The translations under genes and the position numbers were made by a program. Shown here piece after piece: positions 23,019 through 33,728 of a DNA stretch of 64,000 nt. The first letter of the stretch is position 1, and each line of letters starts with the position of its first letter. Source of the DNA: Achromobacter anxifer (GTDB taxonomy: Bacteria > Pseudomonadota > Gammaproteobacteria > Burkholderiales > Burkholderiaceae_B); NCBI RefSeq assembly GCF_903652925.1, contig NZ_CAHLAR010000011.1:62001-126000 (forward strand). The letters are read 5' to 3'. The notes under the pieces are model-generated. The model searched no databases, was not told where the DNA came from, and saw only the letters and a list, made by a program, of their open reading frames with translations.

Positions 23019-23621
23019 ATGCCCTTGCCACCGCCGGATTGTCCTCGTCAGCCTTTGCATACGCGTTCCATACGCGTGCAATCGTATGCGCGCGATGACG
23101 GGCTCTGGGACCTGGAAGCCGAGCTGATCGACGTCAAGGCGTACGATTTCCCCAAGCGCGACGGCGAGATGTTCCCGGCCGGACAACCCATCCACCACAT
23201 GCACCTGCGCATCACCATCGACGAGAATTTCTCGATCGTGGCGGCGCAGGCCGTCTATGACGCCGCTCCCTATGGCGAGCATTGCATGGCCATCGAACCG
23301 GCTTACACTGATCTGATCGGAATGAACCTGCTCAAGGGGTTCCGCCGCCAGGTAAAGGAGCGGTTCGGGCACGTGGCGGGCTGCACGCACATGACCGAGC
23401 TGTCGCAGGTGCTACCCACCGCGGCGGTGCAGACCATGGCCAACCGCCGGCGGCAGGAAAACAACCCGAACCGGCGTCCATTCCAACTGGACGGCTGCCA
23501 CGCGCTCAGCACTCGCGGCCCGGTGGTGGCTGAGCACTATCCCAAGTGGTACACCGGGGGTAGCGCTGAGGCATCGGCCGATTCGTCCTCCGATTCACCT
23601 TCTTTTTCTCATACGTCCTGA
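23019..23621 (+). CDS. DUF2889 domain protein
   Basis: A 200-residue soluble protein. After a short N-terminus, the pattern HTRSIRVQSYARDDGLWDLEAEL, a central HHMHLRITID segment and CTHMTEL match DUF2889, a family of unknown function frequent in beta- and gammaproteobacteria. Conserved Cys/His residues suggest metal binding, which is inference. It ends ten bases before sucC and could be co-transcribed with it. A TATACT promoter-like box lies near 22955. Confidence 0.8.
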   Translation: MPLPPPDCPRQPLHTRSIRVQSYARDDGLWDLEAELIDVKAYDFPKRDGEMFPAGQPIHHMHLRITIDENFSIVAAQAVYDAAPYGEHCMAIEPAYTDLIGMNLLKGFRRQVKERFGHVAGCTHMTELSQVLPTAAVQTMANRRRQENNPNRRPFQLDGCHALSTRGPVVAEHYPKWYTGGSAEASADSSSDSPSFSHTS

Positions 23622-23631
23622 CAGGTAACAC

Positions 23632-24792
<1,161 letters not shown>

Positions 24793-24814
24793 AGAAAAAT
24801 CCAAGGATTCACAA

Positions 24815-25696
<882 letters not shown>

Positions 25697-25813
25697 ACAA
25701 CTACAGGCCAGGCGTTCGGATGCGTTTCGCGTCCGGCGCCCGCGGCCCGCTGGCGGAAGCTCCTGTCCTGGCGTCAAACCCCTGATTTCCAGCGACCGGC
25801 ATCCGCCGCCCCA

Positions 25814-25837
25814 AGCCCGCTACGGCGGGCTTTTTTT
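25814..25837 (+). terminator. Terminator of sucCD
   Basis: A 7-bp stem AGCCCGC/GCGGGCT (25814-25820 with 25825-25831), loop TACG, followed by a run of seven T residues. Confidence 0.85.
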
Positions 25838-25916
25838 CGTTCTTTTTTTGCGTGGTCCTAGGGAAATCCCGTGTCCATGCCGCGGCCTGGCAATCCTACG
25901 GAAAGCTGAACGAAAC

Positions 25917-26050
25917 TATAATGAAAGAAATTCCAGGCGTACCAAGCAAGAATGCCGTCGGGCTCGCACCAAGACGGTCAGTACGTTTTTTTCATCTTAT
26001 TTCACCCATTCATTTGGTTCGTCCTAGGGGGATCACACCTAGGAAAGAGA
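25917..26050 (+). promoter_or_regulatory. Structured 5' leader of the first terC gene
   Basis: TATAAT at 25917-25922 is a perfect -10, though no good -35 is visible. About 30 bases downstream a hairpin (GCCGTC/GACGGT, 25954-25959 with 25973-25978) is followed a few bases later by T7 at 25986-25992, like an internal terminator. Nearer the gene, TCCTAGG/CCTAGGA (26022-26028 with 26038-26044) forms a hairpin whose right arm contains part of the AGGA ribosome site. Together they suggest RNA-level control. I do not recognise the yybP-ykoY manganese aptamer that precedes many terC genes. The rest of the gap 25697-26053 holds the sucCD terminator only. Confidence 0.35.
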
Positions 26051-26053
26051 GGC

Positions 26054-26752
26054 ATGGAACTTAGTTCAGCGGCATTCTGGATAGCGTTGCTCCAGATCAT
26101 TTGGGTCAACATCCTGCTATCGGGCGACAACGCCGTGGTTATTGCGCTGGCGGCGCGCTCGTTGCCCCCGGCCCAACAAAAGAAAGCGATCGTCATCGGT
26201 TCCGCCGCAGCGATCATCATGCGTATCGTGCTGACGCTGGTTGCCGCCAAGCTGCTGTTGCTGCCGTGGCTCAAGCTGATCGGCGCGTTGCTCCTGGTCT
26301 ACATTGGCGTGACGCTGCTGTTGCCCGAGGGCGAAGAAGATGGCGCGGGCAAGACGCAGGGCAATCTGTTGACCGCGATCCGCACTATCATGATTGCCGA
26401 CCTGGTCATGAGCCTGGACAACGTAGTGGCGGTCGCCGCCGCGGCGATGGGCGATACGACCTTGCTGGTATTGGGCCTGGCCATCAGCATTCCGCTGGTC
26501 ATCTTCGGCAGCACGCTGCTCCTGAAGGTCATCGAGCGCTTCCCGATCATCGTCTGGGTGGGCGCGGCGCTGCTGGGTTTCATCGCGGGCGAACTGCTCG
26601 TGGGCGATCCGGCTTTGGAAGAACCCGTGGCACGCATCGATGCGGCCCTGGGAATCACGCAGCATAGCTTTGCGCTGATGACGGGCGTGCTGGGCGCGGT
26701 GCTGGTGCTGGCTATCGGCAAAGTTTTGCTGATGCGGCAGAAAGCTGACTGA
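26054..26752 (+). CDS. TerC-family integral membrane protein
   Basis: A 232-residue membrane protein with about seven helices. TerC signatures are present: ILLSGDNAVVIALAARSL near the start and DLVMSLDNVVAVAAA in the middle, with conserved acidic residues inside the membrane segments. Relatives (Alx, MeeF/MeeY) are implicated in manganese export or metal loading of secreted enzymes, and in tellurium resistance. Start ATG 26054 is preceded by AGGAAAGAGAGG. A paralogue follows 110 bases downstream. Confidence 0.88.
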   Translation: MELSSAAFWIALLQIIWVNILLSGDNAVVIALAARSLPPAQQKKAIVIGSAAAIIMRIVLTLVAAKLLLLPWLKLIGALLLVYIGVTLLLPEGEEDGAGKTQGNLLTAIRTIMIADLVMSLDNVVAVAAAAMGDTTLLVLGLAISIPLVIFGSTLLLKVIERFPIIVWVGAALLGFIAGELLVGDPALEEPVARIDAALGITQHSFALMTGVLGAVLVLAIGKVLLMRQKAD

Positions 26753-26787
26753 AAGCTGAATTATACTAATAAGTTGTACTGAATAAG

Positions 26788-26831
26788 CCCGCCGCGCTCT
26801 GCGCGGCGGGTCGGCCGGACCGGGACCGGCC
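26788..26831 (+). repeat. Two GC-rich hairpins between the terC genes
   Basis: A 10-bp perfect stem (26788-26797 with 26801-26810) with a 3-base loop is followed by GGCCGG/CCGGCC (26813-26818 with 26826-26831). No T tract follows. They may limit read-through or stabilise RNA ends between the two terC genes. Confidence 0.45.
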
Positions 26832-26862
26832 ATTCTTCTCATAATGCCTTCGGGGGTTCATA

Positions 26863-27582
26863 GTGCTTGAGTTTTTCCAGACGCTGAGTTGGGCAGCGGT
26901 ATTCCAGATCATCCTCATCGACATCCTGCTTGGCGGCGACAACGCGGTCGTGATCGCGCTGGCCTGCCGCAATCTGGCGCCCAAGCAGCGCATGCAAGGC
27001 ATCCTGTGGGGTACCGCGGGCGCGATCATCCTGCGTGTGGTCCTGATTGCCTTCGCCCTGACCCTGCTGTCCATCCCCTTCCTCAAGGTCGTAGGCGGTC
27101 TGCTGCTGGTCTGGATCGGCGTCAAGCTCCTGGTTCCCGAAGACGATGCCCACGGCAACGTGAAGGGCGGCACATCCATCGCCGCCGCGATCAAGACCAT
27201 CATCATCGCGGACTTCGTGATGAGCCTGGACAACGTGATCGCCATTGCCGGCGCGGCCCAGAACGCCCACGCCGACCATCAGATCGGCCTGGTCGCCTTC
27301 GGCCTGATCGTCAGCGTGCCCATCATCATCTGGGGCAGCACCCTGGTGCTCAAGCTCATCGACCGCTATCCGCTGGTGGTTACCTTTGGCGCGGCTTTGC
27401 TCGGCTGGATCGCTGGCGGCATGCTGATCACTGACGTGGTTGTCGAACGTCAATTCGGCGTTCAGCCCGCTGCGGTTAAAATTGGCGCAGAAATCATTGG
27501 CGCCTTGCTGGTTGTTGTCCTTGGACGGTGGCTGGCAAGCCGCAAAACCGCTTCCAAGGAATCAGCACATGAGTCTGCGTAG
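26863..27582 (+). CDS. TerC-family integral membrane protein (second copy)
   Basis: A 239-residue paralogue of the preceding protein, starting at GTG. It shares ILLGGDNAVVIALACRNL and DFVMSLDNVIAIAGA with the same membrane pattern and acidic residues. Putative metal-ion transporter. Its last 14 bases overlap the start of a 40-residue pilin-like frame. Two tandem terC genes may form a heteromeric or condition-specific pair; this is inference. Confidence 0.87.
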   Translation: MLEFFQTLSWAAVFQIILIDILLGGDNAVVIALACRNLAPKQRMQGILWGTAGAIILRVVLIAFALTLLSIPFLKVVGGLLLVWIGVKLLVPEDDAHGNVKGGTSIAAAIKTIIIADFVMSLDNVIAIAGAAQNAHADHQIGLVAFGLIVSVPIIIWGSTLVLKLIDRYPLVVTFGAALLGWIAGGMLITDVVVERQFGVQPAAVKIGAEIIGALLVVVLGRWLASRKTASKESAHESA

Positions 27583-27691
27583 ATCCACCGATCCCCAGCA
27601 ATCCGAATCGGGCATGAGCCTCCTTCAGGGCCTGTTCGTGCTGGCCATCCTCGGGGTGGTCGCGACGGTCATCGTCTCCAATTTTGTTTGA
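27569..27691 (+). CDS. 40-residue pilin-signal-like microprotein
   Basis: A short frame starting at ATG 27569 with AAGGA seven bases upstream, overlapping the end of terC by 14 bases and stopping at TGA 27689-27691. Residues 15-40 read GMSLLQGLFVLAILGVVATV and on to a final valine, closely resembling the class III (type IV pilin) signal in which prepilin peptidase cuts after Gly before a hydrophobic helix. The usual Glu at mature position 5 is Gln, and nothing follows the helix. It is therefore either a tiny membrane peptide or a pilin-like remnant. Very close packing with terC and hemC supports real translation. Confidence 0.55.
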   Translation: MSLRRSTDPQQSESGMSLLQGLFVLAILGVVATVIVSNFV

Positions 27692-27700
27692 TGCCGTCTC

Positions 27701-28648
27701 GTGTCTCTACCGCAACGCCTGGTCATCGCGACCCGCGCCAGCCGGCTTGCCCTGTGGCAAGCCGAGCATGTGCGCGACCGGCTGCGCACGCTGTACCCGG
27801 CGTGCGCGGTTGAGCTTCTCACCCTGACGACCCGAGGCGATCAGATCCTCGACCGCACGCTCTCCAAGGTGGGCGGCAAGGGTCTCTTCGTCAAGGAACT
27901 CGAAAACGCGCTGCTCGACGGGCGGGCCGATCTGGCCGTGCACTCCTTGAAGGACGTGCCGGTGGATCTGCAGGCCCCGTTCGAGCTTTGCGCCGTCCTC
28001 GATCGCGCGGATCCGCGCGATGCCTTCGTCTCCAATAGCCATGACACGCTGGCCGACCTGCCGGCGGGCGCCGTCGTCGGCACCTCCAGCCTGCGCCGCG
28101 AATCCCAGATCCGCGCGCGTTACCCCGCGCTGGTGGTGAAGCCGCTGCGCGGCAATCTCGACACGCGCCTGGGCAAGCTGGACAAGGGCGAATACGACGC
28201 CATCGTGCTGGCCGCCGCCGGCCTGGAGCGCCTGGGCCTGGGTTCGCGCATCCGCAGCCTGCTCGAGCCCGCCGACAGCCTGCCCGCAGCCGGGCAGGGC
28301 GCCCTGGGCATCGAGATCCGCGACGACCGCGACGACATGCGCGCCTGGCTGGCGCCGCTGATCAGCGCCGACACTACCTCCTGTGTGGTGGCCGAGCGTG
28401 CCGTTTCCCGCAAATTGGGCGGATCCTGTCAGGTGCCCCTGGCGGCTTACGCCGAGATCGCGGACGGCACCCTGTCGCTGCGCGCGCTGGTGGCCTCGCC
28501 GGACGGCGTGCGCATGGTCCGCACGGCCCGTAGCGGCCCCGTGGCCGAGGCCCAGGCCATCGGCGAAGCCGCGGCGCAGGCGCTGCTGCACGATGGCGCG
28601 CAGGACATCCTGCGCGAACTGCTGCAAGACGAACCCAGGCCGGACTGA
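27701..28648 (+). CDS. hemC: Porphobilinogen deaminase (hydroxymethylbilane synthase)
   Basis: A 315-residue enzyme that polymerises four porphobilinogens into hydroxymethylbilane for heme and siroheme. It starts at GTG 27701 just before [17 protein letters not shown]. The dipyrromethane cofactor attaches to Cys243 in [14 protein letters not shown], and TSSLRRESQ is intact. First of a hemC-hemD-hemX-hemY run; its stop overlaps the hemD start (TGATG). Confidence 0.96.
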   Translation: MSLPQRLVIATRASRLALWQAEHVRDRLRTLYPACAVELLTLTTRGDQILDRTLSKVGGKGLFVKELENALLDGRADLAVHSLKDVPVDLQAPFELCAVLDRADPRDAFVSNSHDTLADLPAGAVVGTSSLRRESQIRARYPALVVKPLRGNLDTRLGKLDKGEYDAIVLAAAGLERLGLGSRIRSLLEPADSLPAAGQGALGIEIRDDRDDMRAWLAPLISADTTSCVVAERAVSRKLGGSCQVPLAAYAEIADGTLSLRALVASPDGVRMVRTARSGPVAEAQAIGEAAAQALLHDGAQDILRELLQDEPRPD

Positions 28649-29466
28649 TGGCCATGGCGTCCGCTGCCGCCGGGAAGCCGCGGGTCGCCATCCTGACGCG
28701 GCCCGAGGGCCGCAACGAGGCGCTGGCTAGCCTTCTGGCCGGCGCCGGCTGGACCCCTTGCATTCTTCCCGCGCTGGAAATCCAGGCCTTGCCGGCTTCG
28801 GCTGGCGGGCCGCCGCGCCCCTACGACTACGACATGGTCGTGTTCGTCAGCGGCAACGCGGCCAGGCTGTACCTGGACCAATGGGCCCAGGCCGACGGGC
28901 CGGGCTCCTGGCCGGCTGGCGTCATCGCCGCCACCGTCGGACCCGCCAGCGCCCAGGCGCTGCGTGCAAGCGCCTGTTTTGGCGCGAATACAACAGTTCT
29001 GCATCCGCCCGAAAGCGCTCCCAGCCACGATTCAGAGGCCCTCTGGGACGTGTTGCAGGACTTGCCCGGCCTGCCTGCCCGCGTGCTGCTGGTGCGCGGC
29101 ACGCAGGGCAGGGACTGGCTGGGCGACAAGCTCGAGGCGCACGGCGTGGCCGTGACGCGTTACGCCGCCTACCTGCGCCGTCCCGCAAGCTGGGACGCGG
29201 ACCAGGTGGCCAGCCTGCGGCGCTGGGCCGCCGCGGGCGTGCCGGCCACCTGGCTGATTACCAGCGGCGAAGGCGCGGATGCGGTGCGTGCCGGTCTGGA
29301 CGCAATCGGCCTGGCGGACTGGTGGCGCCGCTGTGGCTTCGTGCTCACGCATCCCTCCCTGGAGCGGCGCGTGCCACAGGCCTGTCATGAAGGTGGGGCG
29401 CGGCCGATGGTAAAAATCTGCTTGCCCAACGACGAGTCGATTTTCCAGGCTTTTGTTGCTGCTTGA
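28648..29466 (+). CDS. hemD: Uroporphyrinogen-III synthase
   Basis: A 272-residue HemD-type protein that cyclises hydroxymethylbilane to uroporphyrinogen III. Sequence conservation is low in this family. The pattern RVAILTRPEGRNEALASLL at the start, VSGNAARLYLD, and WLITSGEGADAVRAGL fit the bilobal HemD fold, and the position between hemC and hemX confirms it. The ATG at 28648 overlaps the hemC stop. Confidence 0.9.
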   Translation: MAMASAAAGKPRVAILTRPEGRNEALASLLAGAGWTPCILPALEIQALPASAGGPPRPYDYDMVVFVSGNAARLYLDQWAQADGPGSWPAGVIAATVGPASAQALRASACFGANTTVLHPPESAPSHDSEALWDVLQDLPGLPARVLLVRGTQGRDWLGDKLEAHGVAVTRYAAYLRRPASWDADQVASLRRWAAAGVPATWLITSGEGADAVRAGLDAIGLADWWRRCGFVLTHPSLERRVPQACHEGGARPMVKICLPNDESIFQAFVAA

Positions 29467-29503
29467 TTCGTTGCTTCGGACCGACACCGAATACAATCGC
29501 GTC

Positions 29504-30697
29504 ATGACAGACAAGACTCCCGCTACCGATCCGGTCGTTCCTTCGACCGCCCCGGGCGCAAGCGCGCCCGCATCGGCCCCGGCCGATTCCGTCAAGGCCC
29601 GCCCGGCCAAGCGCGGCAGTGGCCCCCTGGTCCCCGCGCTCATCATCGTCATCCTGCTTGCAGCCGGCCTGGGCTACGCCCTCTGGATGCAGCGTACCCA
29701 GTTCGTGTCCGCTGGTCGCGAGGTCGCCACGCGTCTGGACGCGCTGAACGCCGAAGTCGCGCAAGCGCGCAAGGACTCGCGCGAAGCCCTGGCCCTGGCG
29801 CAAGCCCAGGCCGGTCGCCTCGGCGAACTCGAAGACACCGTGCGTGAAACGCAAAGCCAGTACAACGCCCTGCAACTGGCCTGGCAGAACTTCAACGACA
29901 GCGCCAGCGACGAACTGCTCGCCAACGACGTCGAACGTCTGCTGACCATCGCGAACCAGCAGCTGCGTCTGGCCGGCAACGTTTCCAACGCCATCGTCGC
30001 GCTGGAAACGGCGCAATCGCGCCTGGCCCGCGCCGACCGGCCGCGCTTCTCCAGCCTGCAGCAAGCCATCAACGGCGACCTGGACCGCCTGCGCGCGGTG
30101 TCCACCGTGGACATCCCTGCACAGTCGGCCCGCATCGACCGCCTGGTGGCGCTGATCGGCAAGGCGCCCCTGCTGGTGCCGGACGCCGCCGCCCCGGGCG
30201 TGGCTCCCGCCGGCGAAAGCGCTCCCGCCGCCGCGCCGGCGCCGACGGTCGACCCCTTGGCCGGTCTGCCTGCTGATGCGCCCTGGTGGCAGCGCTGGCG
30301 CGCCGAGATGGCCTCCTGGCCCGGCCGCGCGGGCTCGGCCCTGGCGCATGAGCTGGGCGGCCTGATCACGATCCAGCGCGTGGACGAACCCGCAGCCCTG
30401 CTGCTGTCGCCCGACCAGGCCGACCAGGTGCGCGGCACGCTGCGCCAGCGCCTGCTGACGGCGCAGCTGGCCATGCTGATGCGCCAGCCCGCCGTCTGGA
30501 AGAGCGAACTCGACAACGTCGGCGTGACGCTCGCCAAGTACTTCGACAACCGTTCCCCCGACACCGTCGCCGCCCAGACGCTGGCGCGCGAACTGGCGCA
30601 GACCGACATCGCCGTGCGCATGCCGGAAGTGGCCGACAGCCTGAACGCCGTGGCTGCGCTGCGCGCCGCGGGCTTCAAGACTAGCGGGCAGGACTGA
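29504..30697 (+). CDS. hemX: HemX-like membrane protein of the hem operon
   Basis: A 397-residue protein often labelled uroporphyrinogen-III C-methyltransferase because of an old naming error; it has no methyltransferase motif. A cytosolic Ala/Pro-rich N-terminus (1-45) precedes one membrane helix (about 48-66, LVPALIIVILLAAGLGYAL). A coiled-coil region (about 75-125) and a periplasmic helical domain follow. It probably assists heme or siroheme enzymes in an unknown way. The ATG at 29504 is preferred over one at 29453 that overlaps hemD. Confidence 0.88.
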   Translation: MTDKTPATDPVVPSTAPGASAPASAPADSVKARPAKRGSGPLVPALIIVILLAAGLGYALWMQRTQFVSAGREVATRLDALNAEVAQARKDSREALALAQAQAGRLGELEDTVRETQSQYNALQLAWQNFNDSASDELLANDVERLLTIANQQLRLAGNVSNAIVALETAQSRLARADRPRFSSLQQAINGDLDRLRAVSTVDIPAQSARIDRLVALIGKAPLLVPDAAAPGVAPAGESAPAAAPAPTVDPLAGLPADAPWWQRWRAEMASWPGRAGSALAHELGGLITIQRVDEPAALLLSPDQADQVRGTLRQRLLTAQLAMLMRQPAVWKSELDNVGVTLAKYFDNRSPDTVAAQTLARELAQTDIAVRMPEVADSLNAVAALRAAGFKTSGQD

Positions 30698-30702
30698 GGC
30701 TT

Positions 30703-32328
30703 ATGCGTACCTGGTTCTGGACACTGCTGCTTGCCGTAGTCGCCGTCGCCCTGGCGGTGGTGCTGCGCTCACACTCCGGCAACGTGCTGTTGCTGGTCTG
30801 GCCCTGGCGCATCAGCATGTCGCTGACGCTGGCGGTCCTGCTGATCGTGGCGGCCTTCGTCGTGTTGTACGTGGGCCTGCGCCTGCTGGCATGGCTGCTG
30901 GCCATCCCCGACCGCGTGCGGGCCTGGCGCGGCAAGCGCGCCCAGGCGCGCGACCACGAACTGCTGGAGCGCGGTTGGATCGGGCTGCTGGAAGGCCGTT
31001 ACACCACCGCCGAAAAGGACCTGACCAAGCTGCTGGACCAGACCAAGGTCCAGACGCGCCGCGTGCTGGCGGCCTTGTCGGCGGCCCGCGCCGCGCATGG
31101 CCTGGGTGAATTCGACCGCCGTGACCGCCTGCTGGCGACCGCGCAGGAGCACGCCGGCGCCGACGCCGGCCTGATCGAAGCCACCGCCACGGTATCGGCC
31201 GACATGCTGCTGGACCAGGGCCGCGCCGAGCGCGCGCTGGCGGTGCTGGAGCCTTTGGCCGACGGCGGCGCGCGCCATCTGCACACCATGCGCCTGCTGC
31301 TGCGCGCGCACGCCGCGCTGCATCACGACGAGCAGGTCTTCACTCTGGCCCGCGGCCTGGTGCGACGCAATGCCCTGGCCCGTTCCGAAGCCGACCAACT
31401 GATCGACGCTTCCGGTTCGGCGCGCCTGCGCGCGGCCGCCGCCGGCGGCGGCGATGCCTGGCGCGCGATCTGGAAGGACCTGAAGGCCGAGGAACGGCTG
31501 TTGCCGGAAATTGCGCTGGCGGGCGCGGCTGCCTTCGAGGCTGCCGGCGAAGCCAGCGAAGCCGCCCGCGTGCTGGAAGCCGCGATCGGCGTGAAGTTCA
31601 ACCCTGCCCTGGTGGCGGCCTACGCCCGTTGCGAATCCGAACAGGTCTCGCGCCGGCTGGCCCGCGCCGAAACCTGGCTGCAGCAGCGGCCCACCGATCC
31701 GGACCTGCTCACCGCGCTGGGCATGCTGTGCCTGAACGGCCAGCTCTGGGGGCAGGCCGAACGCTATCTGCTGCGCAGCCTCAGCCGCCGCAGCGATGCG
31801 CAGACGCATGCCTTGCTGGGCAGCCTGTACGACCGCCTGGACCGTCCCGCCGACGCGGTGCGCCACTGGCGCCTGGCGACGGCGGCCAGCATGGCGCTGC
31901 CGGTGCTGGCGGCGGACGCCGCCTTGCCGGCCGCCGACACCGGTTCGGATCCCTACCGCGTGGACGCCGAAGGCGGCTATGCCGTGGGCCTGTCCGATAC
32001 CGACAGCGACGCCGAACTCGGCGGCGACTATCCAGCGCTGCCGCCGGCCGTGGCGGCTTCGGTCTCCGATTACGTGCTGGATCCGGACGCGCGCATCAAC
32101 AAAGAGCAGCGCGACCGCGCGCTGGCCCCCGAGGATGCGCCGCTGGCTGGCGGCGGCACCTCCGACATCGACGAGTACTTCGACAGCGCCCCGATTCCGG
32201 CGGCGGCTTTCGATGACCCCGTGCCCACGTATGCGCCGGCAACGCCCGCGACAGGCTCCAAGCCTGCGCCGGCCGCCGCGCCCGTGCCGGCAACCAAGCC
32301 GCCGTTCAAGGACGACGGCTCGATTTGA
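30703..32328 (+). CDS. hemY: HemY-like inner-membrane TPR protein
   Basis: A 541-residue protein with two N-terminal membrane helices (about 3-18 and 38-65, RTWFWTLLLAVVAVALAVVL and beyond) and a long cytosolic helical repeat region (about 85-400) of the HemY_N/TPR type. The last 120 residues are an acidic, Pro/Ala-rich tail not found in shorter enterobacterial HemY. This is the proteobacterial HemY linked to heme metabolism, unrelated to Bacillus protoporphyrinogen oxidase. Starts five bases after hemX. Confidence 0.88.
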   Translation: MRTWFWTLLLAVVAVALAVVLRSHSGNVLLLVWPWRISMSLTLAVLLIVAAFVVLYVGLRLLAWLLAIPDRVRAWRGKRAQARDHELLERGWIGLLEGRYTTAEKDLTKLLDQTKVQTRRVLAALSAARAAHGLGEFDRRDRLLATAQEHAGADAGLIEATATVSADMLLDQGRAERALAVLEPLADGGARHLHTMRLLLRAHAALHHDEQVFTLARGLVRRNALARSEADQLIDASGSARLRAAAAGGGDAWRAIWKDLKAEERLLPEIALAGAAAFEAAGEASEAARVLEAAIGVKFNPALVAAYARCESEQVSRRLARAETWLQQRPTDPDLLTALGMLCLNGQLWGQAERYLLRSLSRRSDAQTHALLGSLYDRLDRPADAVRHWRLATAASMALPVLAADAALPAADTGSDPYRVDAEGGYAVGLSDTDSDAELGGDYPALPPAVAASVSDYVLDPDARINKEQRDRALAPEDAPLAGGGTSDIDEYFDSAPIPAAAFDDPVPTYAPATPATGSKPAPAAAPVPATKPPFKDDGSI

Positions 32329-32360
32329 ACAATCCTTCAGACACACAACAAGGTTGAATC

Positions 32361-32891
32361 ATGAGTCTTGATCGCGTCTCCCCTGGCAAGAAGCTGCCGG
32401 AAGACTTCAACGTCATCATCGAAATCCCCATGAACGCCGACCCGGTGAAGTACGAGGTCGACAAGGACACGGGCGCGATTTTCGTTGACCGCTTCATGCT
32501 GACCGCCATGCACTACCCGTGCAACTACGGCTACATCCCGCAAACCCTGTCCGAAGACGGCGACCCCGCCGACGTGCTGGTGCTGACCCCGTTCCCGATC
32601 CAGATCGGCGCGGTCGTGCGCTGCCGCGCCATCGGCGTGCTGGAAATGGACGACGAGTCGGGCGGCGACGCCAAGCTGCTGGCCGTGCCGATCGAAAAGC
32701 TGTACCCCCCGTACCGCAACATCAAGTCCTACGAAGATCTGCCGGCGGAAGACATCGCCCGCATCCAGCACTTCTTCGAGCACTACAAGGACCTGGAAAA
32801 GGGCAAGTGGGTCAAGGTCAAGGGCTGGAAGGGCCTGGACGCCGCGCACGAGGAAATCGTCCGCAGCGCCGAGCGCTACAGCAAGGCTTGA
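32361..32891 (+). CDS. ppa: Inorganic pyrophosphatase (family I)
   Basis: A 176-residue cytosolic enzyme that hydrolyses pyrophosphate to phosphate. The signature [10 protein letters not shown] (metal-binding aspartates, about residues 66-75) and [16 protein letters not shown] are present; length matches E. coli Ppa. Its stop codon directly abuts the stop of the convergent IclR gene at 32892, with no spacer and no visible terminator. Confidence 0.97.
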   Translation: MSLDRVSPGKKLPEDFNVIIEIPMNADPVKYEVDKDTGAIFVDRFMLTAMHYPCNYGYIPQTLSEDGDPADVLVLTPFPIQIGAVVRCRAIGVLEMDDESGGDAKLLAVPIEKLYPPYRNIKSYEDLPAEDIARIQHFFEHYKDLEKGKWVKVKGWKGLDAAHEEIVRSAERYSKA

Positions 32892-33713
32892 TCAGGCCTT
32901 CGATTTAGCAAGTGTTTTGATGCGGCGCGGCCGCGACGGCATGATGCCGATCGCCGCCGCGCCGTTGCTTTGCGGGGCCTGCAGGTTGTGCGACACCTGC
33001 GCGGCTGCGACCTGGATGCGGGCCTGCAGTATCTCCAGCCGCTCGGGCGAGGTACGGGCAGCGGCGGCGATGAACACCAGGCTGCCGACCACCTTCTGTT
33101 CCGGACTGAATATGGCCGAGCCTATGCCTATCAGCCCGGGATCGACCTCGCCGTGCGACACGTACACGCCCGCCGCGCGCAGCCGCTTCAGGTTGGCGCG
33201 GAACTCGTCCCAGTCTTCACCCAGCCCGGCCTCGCGGATTTCCGCCGCATGCCACAGCATCAGGTTGCGCAGCTGGTACGGCGGCAGGTTCGCCAGGATG
33301 GGCTTGGCCGTGGCGCCGTGGAACATGGTGTACGGACGGCCGCGCGCGTAACTGGATTCGACGGAGTCGTCGGTCCAGTAGCGGTCCACGCACATGACCT
33401 TGTCGCCGTAGTAGTTGCACAGCATCAGGTTGGCATGGAGCTCGTCGCCGGTGGCGCGCATGACGTCGCGCGCCGCGCGCATCAAGGGATCGTGGCGCCG
33501 CAAGTGGCGGTCCAGCTCGATGATGCGCGAGCCCAGTACATACGCGCCGCCCGAGGTGGGCGCCAGCAGCCCGCTCTCGGTCAGCGACTTCAGGTAGCGG
33601 TAGGCCGTGGCGCGCGAGCAATCCAGATGCGCCATGACGTCTTCCTGGAACGCGGCGGTGGTGTCGTCGCGAAAGAGGTCGAGGATGGACAGCATGCGGT
33701 CTGGAGTGCTCAT
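32892..33713 (-). CDS. IclR-family transcriptional regulator
   Basis: A 273-residue regulator. Residues 1-65 form a winged HTH (SILDLFRDDTTAAFQEDVMAHLDCSRATAYRYLKSL), followed by the IclR effector-binding domain (about 75-245). It is the last gene of the minus-strand operon cupin-binding protein-dehydrogenase-regulator, 15 bases behind the dehydrogenase gene. It most likely senses the substrate of the neighbouring transporter module. A 19-bp palindrome at 36186-36204 is a candidate site. The C-terminal 30 residues are a basic tail of unclear role. Confidence 0.88.
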   Translation of the reverse strand: MSTPDRMLSILDLFRDDTTAAFQEDVMAHLDCSRATAYRYLKSLTESGLLAPTSGGAYVLGSRIIELDRHLRRHDPLMRAARDVMRATGDELHANLMLCNYYGDKVMCVDRYWTDDSVESSYARGRPYTMFHGATAKPILANLPPYQLRNLMLWHAAEIREAGLGEDWDEFRANLKRLRAAGVYVSHGEVDPGLIGIGSAIFSPEQKVVGSLVFIAAAARTSPERLEILQARIQVAAAQVSHNLQAPQSNGAAAIGIMPSRPRRIKTLAKSKA

Positions 33714-33728
33714 TGCGGGAGGGCGCGC

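Noticed and set aside
25838-26053. yybP-ykoY manganese riboswitch before terC
   Set aside because: I looked for the conserved loop sequences and did not find them by eye; kept only as an uncharacterised structured leader.
25852-26064. 70-codon frame upstream of terC
   Set aside because: It overlaps the terC ribosome site and start, has mixed composition, and covers the structured leader.
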